Assembly (NCBI GenBank): GCA_033239525.1
Contig: BSYO01000002.1
Coordinates: 16,650,626-16,714,625 of the forward strand
Source: Nepenthes gracilis
Lineage: Eukaryota > Streptophyta > Magnoliopsida > Caryophyllales > Nepenthaceae
Length of the DNA stretch: 64,000 nucleotides
Direction of reading: 5' to 3'
Numbering within the stretch: position 1 is the first letter of the stretch; each line of letters starts with the position of its first letter. Made by a program: the position numbers and the translations under genes. The notes beneath the pieces were generated by a model. It was not told the DNA's origin and ran no database searches. It saw only the letters and a list, made by a program, of their open reading frames with translations. Below, piece by piece: positions 58,701 to 61,549 of the stretch.

Positions 58701-61549
58701 AAGTCATGGCTCTAGCATCTTTAACCTTCCACAATGTTAATTTTAGAAGTTCCACAAGTGCAGGATCATTTCCATCGATATGACCAAGCACTTCTTTTTC
58801 CATAACAAATAATTGAAATAGAAATCCCACAGAGTAATTTTAACAAGTAAATTAGAAAGTAAATGAATCAACATAACTTATAGTCATAATAATTGCAAAA
58901 GGCTTATCTTCAAAGTGCTAAAATACTAAGCAGCAAAACATATCAATAGAGGAAGAGAAATACCAGAAATACCACATTGTTCCTGAAAATACAAGAAATA
59001 CCACTCTATCCTTGGAATGCCAAATCACTCAATTTTACCCAAAAAAAACAAAACAAAACAAAACAAAACTCTACATGCGAAGAGAGTACAAAGAGCGGGA
59101 AAGGAGAAGATCAATAGCAATTCTTATACAACTCCAATGAAACTTAGAATGTGAAATACGAAGAAACTCAATCCTGAATTTTCCCACCACTGCTCAAACA
59201 AACTAAAGATCAACAACTATTTGTCACTTAAAGGATCTTCAAACAAGACAAGCCAAACAAGTCAAAAATGAAGGCGTCGAAAATTAGGGTTTTGATTATG
59301 CAGGTTTCTAAGATGAAGGTGGCAAAAGGAAAAACCGGGAGGAGATTACACAACCTTTACTCACCACAAATTTGTGTTCTTCACTCACAAGAAAACAAAG
59401 AACGTGACCACAAGAAAAGGCACATACTGCCAACTAACCAAGAAATTGCCTTGAGTACCCCAAAAATCACCACAAAAATATCGACTTGATGAGGAATGTT
59501 GACAACAGACCAAAACCAAAGGTAACGAAATTGATTTTAGGGTTTTGGCTCTAATATCATGACAAATTGGATTCAAGCCAAAATGCCTCACCATGTGAGG
59601 ATGCCTTCAATTATATAAAAATCATTTCCCTAATTACAAGGTAGATAATCAGCAATTACGTTGATTTTATATGAATAGATAAGGAAAGAATCACTATGCC
59701 ACTAATTACAATATATGAACAAAATAATTATGGTATAATATTGTCTTGGCTGTCAAAGAGATATATGTATGGTTTGAAACAGGCACTGCGAGACTAGTTT
59801 GGCAATTTCATACAACCCTTTTGGATTTAATTTTACGTAGAGCCAGTGGGACTCCACTCTCTTTCAATCGACTATTACTGAAATTGTTATTCTCCTTGTG
59901 TATATTGATGATATTATCATTACAAGATCCGATCTACAATCAATTACACAACTTTAGCTATGTCTCCAATCTTCATTACATATAAAAGATCTTGGTCCCC
60001 TACAGTATTTTCTCAAACTTGAGTTCTAATATTGTCCGATTAGAATATTGTTACATCAATACACGTATACTCAGGAGCATTTATCTTTAGCTGATCTCCA
60101 GTATGGTAATTCAATACTTATACCTATTGAGGTAAATTTGAAGCTCTAGAAACATGATGGCAACCTATTGTCTGATCTTTCATTATATTGATAGTTGGTA
60201 GAAAGTCTAAATTATTTGACTATTACTTGCCCTAATATTTCCTTCACTGTTCAACATGTTCATCAATTCATGTAAGATCCTTGCCAATCTCATATGGCTG
60301 CTGTACATTGCCTACTTTGTCATCTTAAGGGTACCTCTAAACAAGGTTTGTTCCTCCCTACCGACACTTAATTATAGTTGGAAGGCTTTAGTGATGAGGA
60401 TTAGGCATGTTGCATAGATACACGTTGCTCTATAACCAGTTGGCATATGTTTCTTGACAATACTCTTATTACTAGGCAAAGTAAGAAACAATTTCGTGTC
60501 TAGAAAGTCTTCTACTGAGTCTAACATCGAGCCATGTCATCTACCAATTCAGAAATTATATGGTTCCAAGGACTATTGCGCAAGCTTAGTATTCCTTCGC
60601 TATATCCCACCCCTCTTCAGACAAATCATATGTCATTCAAACAACTATCAATCCAACATTCCATGAACAAACTAATCTTATTAAGGTGGATTGTTGCTAC
60701 ATCCTTGAAGCTCTTGCTCACAATTTGATCCAACTCTCTCACATTTCGACCAAACACCAACCTAAAAATACTTTTAAAAAGGCTTTATCCTGTCACGAAC
60801 ATTGATTCATTGTTGAAAAATTGATACTTCCGTATCATCCAGCATCAATCTAAGTGATGATGCTACTGAAAATATTCACTGTCATTATTCAACCAAATCA
60901 AGCAAATATATCTTCCTAATATATATCATTTCCTAGTTTAGCATATTATAGATTTATTGTATAGTTTCAAATTATATAGAGGAGAGGAAACTTGCTTTGA
61001 TAAAAAAAAAAAAGTGTAATTGCTGATTTAGGGGATTTAATTAGGAATTCCTTCCATTATGCAACTTACAAGAAACCCTTGATTGAGGGCATTGAGACCA
61101 AAGTTGACAAGCAGGCCTTTAGAGGGGAATAGGAAGTGACAAGTGTGAGAGGTATACTAACCTAACGACAAATATAAGTTGATCCTAAAAATAAAGAGTA
61201 AGATTGTTCAAAATTAGCTCGGAAACTACATACACAAGATCAATAGGAAATATCCTAGCTGTTGTAATTTCCAACTAATATTTTCCTAGGCATAGAATAC
61301 TAACAGAAGGAAGCTCACCTCAACAGTAGGTTCCATATGTGCCTCTGAAGCAAAACCATAAAATCTGTGATGCAGCACCACAAGATGACAAACTATTATC
61401 ATTGCCAATAAGGATAAGACCAGGGTAACATGAGTACTACACCAAAGAAAAGGAAAAGGATTCTTGTTAGATTCCATACCTCTTACCAAAATACATGACT
61501 CTAAGGGCAACATATCTTCTTGGGAGATGATGCATGCTCAAGGAATGAC
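13861..61549 (-). CDS. PUS3: tRNA pseudouridine synthase, PUS3/DEG1 type (TruA family), partial, 8 exons
   Basis: Eight minus-strand exons join in phase with GT/AG borders into about 231 residues that I recognise as the core of eukaryotic PUS3, the enzyme known to convert U38/U39 of the tRNA anticodon arm to pseudouridine. Landmarks in order are [41 protein letters not shown] (its Asp is the expected catalytic residue of the TruA family), [53 protein letters not shown] and [19 protein letters not shown]. The reading frame is open in every exon. The N-terminal exon and the C-terminal TPRKPQY-like part are not found, so both ends are missing from view. The 695 coding bases span 47,689 bp, and the large introns are filled with transposons. 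The exon chain is seen in the sequence; function is by family homology. A functional gene is inferred from intact frames and splice sites. Confidence 0.9.
13979..15462 (-). other. PUS3: PUS3 intron between exons G and H
   Basis: This is a 1,484-bp intron with GTAAAT donor and CTACAG acceptor. It contains T-rich tracts and open frames at 14465-14767 and 14934-15125 with no recognisable motifs. No transposon is evident. Confidence 0.7.
15463..15593 (-). CDS. PUS3: PUS3 exon G
   Basis: The 131-bp exon follows acceptor TTTCCAG and precedes donor GTAAAT. It starts in phase 0 and ends with AG of a split Arg codon. It encodes [18 protein letters not shown], then [29 protein letters not shown] is the most recognisable PUS3 signature and was the first clue to this gene. 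Confidence 0.95.
15706..15766 (-). CDS. PUS3: PUS3 exon F
   Basis: The 61-bp exon follows acceptor TTTCAG and precedes donor GTGAGG. Its first base completes the split Arg codon, and it ends in phase 0. It encodes [20 protein letters not shown], a near-universal stretch of eukaryotic PUS3 proteins ([12 protein letters not shown]). A 112-bp intron separates it from exon G. Confidence 0.93.
16400..16700. repeat. Diverged ATATCGG-family repeat
   Basis: GGCCGATATG, CAATATATTGATATC, GGTCCGATATTTGCATCC and CTAATACCGATACTTATATTTACATC recur in the family's order. Terminal inverted repeats are worn and no target duplication was found. Confidence 0.4.
16932..17290. repeat. ATATCGG-family repeat
   Basis: The left end is AGACGAAAATATCGACTGATATGG. 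The right end is GATACCAATATTTCCATCCATGG, which read inward gives CCATGGATGGAAATATTGG, so the ends are inverted copies. Its right half matches 13545-13750. Flanking AAATTA on both sides may be a worn target duplication. Confidence 0.55.
23601..23761. repeat. Short ATATCGG-family repeat
   Basis: It runs from ATGGATGAGATTATCAATATCGG to GGCCGATATTTCCGTCCACA, with inverted ends and about 160 bp in total. TTTGGA occurs just outside each end (TGTTTGGAAT and ATTTGGATG), consistent with a worn target duplication of about 9 bp. Confidence 0.55.
23978..24189 (+). repeat. 5' LTR of the small LTR element
   Basis: It begins TGTTGAAGAATATT, a common copia LTR start, and ends TTCTTAACA. It shares with the right copy TAGATTAT-TC, GATGCTTTCCTT-TCTAG, CATAGTC-AAA and a final AACA. 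Confidence 0.8.
24832..25030 (+). repeat. 3' LTR of the small LTR element
   Basis: It begins TGTGAAAGATATT and ends ATTCATAACA. It is clearly diverged from the left copy, with many substitutions and small indels, so the insertion is old. Confidence 0.8.
25392..25485 (-). CDS. PUS3: PUS3 exon E
   Basis: The 94-bp exon follows acceptor TTACAG and precedes donor GTTTTG. It starts with two bases completing the split Glu codon and ends with AG of a split Arg codon. It encodes [17 protein letters not shown] and then [13 protein letters not shown], which match the conserved LN-RVLPxDIRV-GW-P text of the family. The 9,625-bp intron that follows contains the small LTR element and ATATCGG repeats. Confidence 0.92.
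25486..27797 (-). other. PUS3: PUS3 intron between exons D and E
   Basis: This is a 2,312-bp intron holding the GA microsatellites and open frames at 25625, 26624-27091 and 27151 without recognisable motifs. No transposon boundaries were found. Confidence 0.7.
25661..25706. repeat. (GA)n microsatellite
   Basis: A run of GAGAGA with one early interruption. A second, shorter GA run lies at about 26519-26546. Confidence 0.95.
27798..27861 (-). CDS. PUS3: PUS3 exon D
   Basis: The 64-bp exon follows acceptor GATGCAG and precedes donor GTATTA. It encodes [17 protein letters not shown] and ends in phase 1 with a G that joins exon E to give Glu. The match to the strand after the RTDKG motif (usual text VIALFLRSNLKE) is clear. 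The Ser/Asn/Thr-rich tail falls where family members vary most. Confidence 0.86.
27862..28444 (-). other. PUS3: Start of the 22.9-kb PUS3 intron, no gene
   Basis: Between exon D and the L1-type insertion there are 580 bases of ordinary AT-rich sequence. Open frames 28153-28392 and 28224-28427 overlap on opposite strands and show no motif. Confidence 0.6.
28462..31362 (+). mobile_element. L1-type non-LTR retroelement with ORF1 only (HAL1-like), complete insertion
   Basis: GATTATACCATGCTTAC at 28445-28461 is repeated exactly at 31363-31379, a 17-bp target duplication. The 2,901-bp insertion ends in a short A run (31354-31362). It contains a degenerate L1 ORF1 (DUF4283 and a CCHC knuckle). No endonuclease or reverse transcriptase follows: only about 180 bp lie between the last frame and the tail. 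The duplication shows that both ends are original, so the lack of ORF2 is not simple 5' truncation. Such an element would depend on another L1 for its enzymes. Confidence 0.85.
28560..31184 (+). pseudogene. L1 ORF1 protein (DUF4283 + CCHC knuckle), broken
   Basis: ATG at 28560 in the context GCCATGG starts a Pro/Ser-rich N-terminus. DUF4283 follows at 29057-29455 ([35 protein letters not shown]). After a frameshift near 29440-29450 comes [20 protein letters not shown], with a C-x2-C-x4-H-x4-C knuckle at 29573-29614. A further frame change leads into a long acidic, low-motif C-terminal part at 29611-30636, interrupted only by TAG at 30349. The last block is 30828-31184, in another frame. ORF1 proteins of plant L1 elements are known to bind RNA. 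Confidence 0.8.
31409..31735. repeat. Tandem duplication with poly(A)/poly(C) tracts
   Basis: 31409-31537 and 31611-31735 share ACTT-TTATTGGTAC, GACATCACCCAAGGACAAACAAACAAC and TTAAT-AATGACCAA. Between them is a C run followed by an A run (31543-31576), and more A runs follow at 31600 and 31733. It looks like duplication through slippage at A-rich sequence. Confidence 0.8.
32515..33130. repeat. Imperfect inverted repeat with polypyrimidine and polypurine arms
   Basis: GAGGGAATAATTA near 32533 is mirrored by TAATTATTCCCTTAA near 33082. GGTTTCTTCC near 32610 is mirrored by GAAACTAATTTGG near 32975. The left arm (about 32630-32790) is almost all C and T, and the right arm (about 32858-32965) almost all A and G. 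The centre is near 32820. The arms match only in part, so this is an old foldback at best. Confidence 0.5.
33131..36010. other. Intronic DNA of PUS3, no gene recognised
   Basis: An open frame at 34174-34449 (91 codons) has no recognisable motif. From about 35200 the sequence is AT-rich, with phrases such as CAAGGACAAAAGTGG and CAAGGGCAAAATGG that read like old retrotransposon LTR text. No pair of boundaries could be found. The gypsy element inserted at 36010. Confidence 0.5.
36011..36759 (-). repeat. 3' LTR of the gypsy element
   Basis: It runs from TGTTGCATTCTTGGATC to TACCCATCA on the plus strand (749 bp) and is bounded inside by the polypurine tract. It differs visibly from the other LTR by substitutions and small indels throughout, so the insertion is not recent. 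Confidence 0.92.
36760..38339 (-). other. Gypsy 3' internal region after integrase, with an unexplained open frame
   Basis: There are 1.6 kb between integrase and the polypurine tract. An open stretch 36971-37270 (minus, 99 codons) and an overlapping frame 37057-37338 have no motif that I know, and they are GC-richer than the surrounding window. The rest has no coding sign. Confidence 0.5.
38340..39400 (-). pseudogene. gypsy integrase, broken
   Basis: The linker 39148-39363 ([20 protein letters not shown]) leads to the zinc-binding region, where the usual C-x2-C reads YKNC (first Cys lost). The core follows: [33 protein letters not shown] and [16 protein letters not shown] carry the D, D and E positions. 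The C-terminal text is [20 protein letters not shown]. Frame changes and stops separate the blocks. Confidence 0.88.
39480..39878 (-). pseudogene. Second, RVT_3-type (archaeal-like) RNase H of the gypsy element
   Basis: An open stretch of 128 codons gives [40 protein letters not shown] and [20 protein letters not shown]. The [12 protein letters not shown] and following D motifs are those of type-I RNase H of the RVT_3 family. This extra domain between the RT-linked RNase H and integrase marks the Tat group of gypsy elements. Confidence 0.85.
39880..40199 (-). pseudogene. gypsy RNase H (RT-linked)
   Basis: [40 protein letters not shown] and [20 protein letters not shown] are the classical RT-linked RNase H text of plant gypsy elements. 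Several stops are present. Confidence 0.8.
40200..40920 (-). pseudogene. gypsy reverse transcriptase, broken
   Basis: The minus strand reads [56 protein letters not shown] and [13 protein letters not shown], so the catalytic YIDD is intact. It continues with [19 protein letters not shown], the thumb/connection region. In-frame stops occur at four or more places where the family has Trp, Gln or Glu, compatible with C-to-T decay. Confidence 0.9.
41161..41730 (-). pseudogene. gypsy aspartic protease region, broken
   Basis: [15 protein letters not shown] near 41660-41700 corresponds to the active-site VDNGSSADIL text. The Asp is kept but the following Gly is Arg. The open stretch 41161-41610 continues with [16 protein letters not shown] and [19 protein letters not shown], the usual flap and C-terminal text of plant gypsy proteases. 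A TAG lies between the two parts. Confidence 0.8.
42100..43455 (-). pseudogene. gypsy gag, broken
   Basis: A likely start at 43455 gives [17 protein letters not shown]. The Retrotrans_gag domain lies at about 42770-42400: [20 protein letters not shown], then [16 protein letters not shown] and [13 protein letters not shown]. The longest open stretch is 42101-42511. Stops (TAG/TGA) interrupt it at several points, for example after SRRMEK and HLTQVK. Gag would build the particle. Confidence 0.82.
43528..43548 (-). promoter_or_regulatory. Primer binding site of the gypsy element
   Basis: On the minus strand the sequence next to the LTR end (GCAACA) reads TTAGCGCCATCTGTGGGAAA. This is close to the TGGCGCCATCTGTGGGAA-type site common in plant gypsy elements, with changes at its first bases. 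Confidence 0.65.
43549..44321 (-). repeat. 5' LTR of the gypsy element
   Basis: It runs from TGTTGCGTCCTCGGATC to TACCCATCA (773 bp). A 25-bp unit TTTGAGTCCACGGACCTAAG-TGGAC occurs twice in tandem at 44131-44155 and 44156-44180 but once in the other LTR, which accounts for the length difference. Confidence 0.92.
44322..47760. other. Intronic DNA of PUS3, no gene recognised
   Basis: The sequence is AT-rich with a few short frames (45053 minus, 47436) lacking motifs and a poly(T) run near 47306-47327. It is the continuation of the sequence at 36010 that was split by the gypsy insertion. Confidence 0.5.
47761..48320. repeat. Tandem duplication, 302-bp unit
   Basis: Copy 1 (47761-48062) and copy 2 (48063 to about 48320) both start CAGTTAAAT-CATTTAAACTGCTG and end GGAGTTCTGGTG. 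They share GTGTATAGCAAACATGAAA and TTATTTCTA-GTGG between those points. Copy 2 is shorter by about 40 bases. It ends about 40 bp before the hAT-like element. No reading frame was seen. Confidence 0.85.
48361..49048. mobile_element. hAT-like non-autonomous transposon with 8-bp target duplication
   Basis: CAACTAAA at 48353-48360 is repeated exactly at 49049-49056. The 688-bp segment between has inverted ends: CTATGAAACATGGACAC, and read inward from the right CTAGGAAGTATGGACAC. Subterminal GGACACG/CGTGTCC motifs crowd both ends. The interior is AT-rich, and its only frame (48602-48793) has no transposase motif. The 8-bp duplication fits the hAT superfamily, but terminal bases alone do not prove it. 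Confidence 0.8.
49057..50799. other. Intronic DNA of PUS3 next to exon C, no gene recognised
   Basis: Short frames at 49642-49857 and 50489-50671 show no motif. No repeat boundary was found. Confidence 0.5.
50800..50910 (-). CDS. PUS3: PUS3 exon C, with the catalytic Asp motif
   Basis: The 111-bp exon (37 codons, phase 0 at both ends) lies between acceptor GCTGCAG and donor GTAAGT. It encodes [18 protein letters not shown] and then [15 protein letters not shown]. The Asp of RTDKG matches the invariant nucleophilic Asp of TruA-family pseudouridine synthases. The intron that follows it in the gene is 22,938 bp and holds the gypsy, hAT-like and L1-type insertions. Confidence 0.92.
50911..52316 (-). 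other. PUS3: PUS3 intron (B-C), left part, no gene recognised
   Basis: Ordinary intron sequence follows exon C. A frame at 51778-52053 is Ser/Thr/Pro-rich without motifs. Confidence 0.55.
52317..52614. repeat. ATATCGG-family repeat just upstream of copia gag
   Basis: It runs from GTGGATGAAAACATCC to GCCAATATTTTGATTGATGCAC, whose ends are inverted. Inside, ATATCGG, GATATC and TATCAGCCAATAT recur. A target duplication is not clear (only AAAC shared). Confidence 0.55.
52691..53470 (+). pseudogene. copia gag with intact CCHC knuckle
   Basis: The likely start at 52691 gives [20 protein letters not shown], the usual copia gag N-terminus. Broken gag (UBN2-type) text follows. At 53386-53427 a perfect knuckle [14 protein letters not shown] is followed by [10 protein letters not shown], the start of a second knuckle lost to a frameshift. 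Confidence 0.82.
53674..53883 (+). pseudogene. copia aspartic protease fragment
   Basis: The open stretch [15 protein letters not shown] leads to [19 protein letters not shown]. The active-site motif DSGAS is DSTTS here (Gly lost), and the downstream VPNLS-NLLSI text is clear. A stop follows at once where the family reads on into the pre-integrase domain. Confidence 0.82.
53990..54540 (+). pseudogene. copia pre-integrase and C-terminal integrase remnants, core deleted
   Basis: [19 protein letters not shown] (54000-54245) is the pre-integrase text. About 54230-54530 gives [14 protein letters not shown] and [12 protein letters not shown] with NNSHKGLYVIT, the C-terminal integrase text just before RT. 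The D,D,E core that should lie between them is absent, so roughly 500 bases were deleted. Confidence 0.72.
54600..55158 (+). pseudogene. copia reverse transcriptase, first half
   Basis: [40 protein letters not shown] and [20 protein letters not shown] are classic RVT_2 text, in one frame from 54810. The text stops at AAGAG, position 55158, where the nested element begins. It resumes at 59756. Confidence 0.9.
55159..55351 (-). repeat. 3' LTR of the nested copia element
   Basis: It runs from TGACAAATTAGATT to CCTGGCTCTCA on the plus strand (193 bp). It shares AAAAATCATTTCCCTAATTA and AATAGATAAGGAAAG with the other LTR. Confidence 0.92.
55400..57190 (-). pseudogene. nested copia reverse transcriptase and RNase H, broken
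   Basis: [20 protein letters not shown] carries the catalytic motif as YVDG instead of [22 protein letters not shown] follows. [20 protein letters not shown] and [17 protein letters not shown] are the link to RNase H. The RT is interrupted by a 124-bp L1-tail insertion (56589-56712). Confidence 0.85.
56589..56712 (+). mobile_element. 5'-truncated L1-type retroelement tail (124 bp)
   Basis: It ends in an A run (56701-56713). It is flanked by ACCGAAATGGTTGTC (56574-56588) and ACTGAAATAGTTGTTC (56713-56728), a worn target duplication of about 15 bp. Its last 65 bases (AGAACATAGATTTTGT and on) match the 3' end of the L1-type insertion at 31297-31362, so both belong to one family. Confidence 0.85.
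57200..58030 (-). pseudogene. nested copia pre-integrase and integrase, broken
   Basis: [20 protein letters not shown] and FDLIHSDI (57916-58020) mark the zinc-binding end and start of the core. [20 protein letters not shown] and [12 protein letters not shown] (57300-57440) are the C-terminal text. The core between them is partly readable in 57531-57866. Confidence 0.8.
57224..57245 (+). mobile_element. Micro-insertion: nearly bare L1 tail (22 bp)
   Basis: AATAGGAAATGA at 57212-57223 is repeated exactly at 57246-57257. Between them is only TACCTACC followed by 13 A and G. TTACC before the A run is the end of the L1-type tail at 56693-56700, so this is best read as an extremely 5'-truncated copy. 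Confidence 0.75.
58040..58870 (-). pseudogene. nested copia gag with in-frame duplication and damaged knuckle
   Basis: The minus strand gives [38 protein letters not shown] and [16 protein letters not shown], ordinary copia gag text. A 141-bp (47-codon) segment with [14 protein letters not shown] is present twice in tandem. The knuckle near 58080-58125 reads [14 protein letters not shown], in which the first Cys of C-x2-C-x4-H-x4-C is Phe. Confidence 0.82.
58226..58507. repeat. 141-bp tandem duplication in gag
   Basis: Copy 1 (58226-58366) and copy 2 (58367-58507) are almost identical, with only two or so differences. Each starts GATTCATCAAATTGGAACC and ends GTCAGTATATT (58356-58366 and 58497-58507). 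The unit length is a multiple of three. Confidence 0.95.
59546..59559 (-). promoter_or_regulatory. Primer binding site of the nested copia element
   Basis: The minus strand reads TGATATTAGAGCC directly after the LTR end TGTCA. It is one base off the copia tRNA-Met site TGGTATTAGAGCC. Confidence 0.75.
59560..59755 (-). repeat. 5' LTR of the nested copia element
   Basis: It runs from TGACAAATTGGATT to CTTGGCTGTCA (196 bp). It is preceded on the left by the primer binding site. Confidence 0.92.
59756..60060 (+). pseudogene. copia reverse transcriptase, second half
   Basis: Starting from the second AAGAG copy the text continues as [31 protein letters not shown] then carries the catalytic YIDD at 59901-59912, followed by [18 protein letters not shown]. 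Stops and frame changes occur between these blocks. The direct continuation of 55158 shows that the two halves were once one gene. Confidence 0.88.
60160..60853 (+). pseudogene. copia RNase H
   Basis: [25 protein letters not shown] (usual FSDADW) and [19 protein letters not shown] (usual EYRAMS-T-EIIWL) place this as the copia RNase H. The rest up to [11 protein letters not shown] is in shifting frames. Confidence 0.85.
60854..61010 (+). repeat. Probable 3' LTR fragment of the outer copia element
   Basis: After RNase H the text TGATGATGCTACTGAAAATATTC resembles the start of copia LTRs (TGTTGAAAATATTC). The sequence ends at an A run near 61004-61015. No partner LTR was found in the window. 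Confidence 0.45.
61319..61364 (-). CDS. PUS3: PUS3 exon B
   Basis: The 46-bp exon follows the acceptor CATCACAG and precedes donor GTGAGC. Its first base completes the split Arg codon from exon A, and it ends in phase 0. It encodes [15 protein letters not shown], a signature stretch of PUS3 proteins. A 115-bp intron separates it from exon A, and a 10,408-bp intron with nested copia elements follows. Confidence 0.9.
61480..61549 (-). CDS. PUS3: PUS3 exon A (most upstream exon seen)
   Basis: The 70-bp exon lies between acceptor TATATAG and donor GTATGG. It begins with two bases of a split codon and ends in phase 2 (AG). It encodes [17 protein letters not shown], the first beta strand of the TruA fold. 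An in-frame ATG lies five codons in, so a start here cannot be excluded. Plant homologues normally carry a longer N-terminal extension, which would be on exons further right. Confidence 0.85.

Larger units (their letters stand above)
55159..59755 (-). mobile_element. Ty1/copia element, minus strand, nested in another copia; TSD AAGAG
   Basis: LTRs at 55159-55351 and 59560-59755 flank 4.2 kb. AAGAG at 55154-55158 is repeated at 59756-59760. On the minus strand the order is primer binding site (59546-59559), leader, gag, pre-integrase, integrase, RT, RNase H and a purine-rich stretch next to the left LTR (TTTGAGGGTAG). The LTRs differ at many positions, and all genes are broken. It interrupts the RT of the plus-strand copia exactly between KEEIY and YGLKQ regions. 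Confidence 0.93.
52691..61010 (+). mobile_element. Ty1/copia element, plus strand, split by a second copia element
   Basis: Gag (52691-), zinc knuckle (53386-53427), protease (53674-53883), the remains of integrase (to about 54540) and reverse transcriptase run to 55158. They resume at 59756 in the middle of RT and run through RNase H to a 3' LTR-like end near 60854-61010. The core of integrase between the pre-integrase HxLG region and its C-terminal part is missing. No 5' LTR or primer site was recognised upstream of gag. It sits in the 10.4-kb PUS3 intron. Confidence 0.85.

Noticed and set aside
13861..61549. PUS3 as a decayed pseudogene among transposons
   Set aside because: All eight exons are open, in phase and have canonical splice borders; a pseudogene of the age of the surrounding elements would have collected stops.
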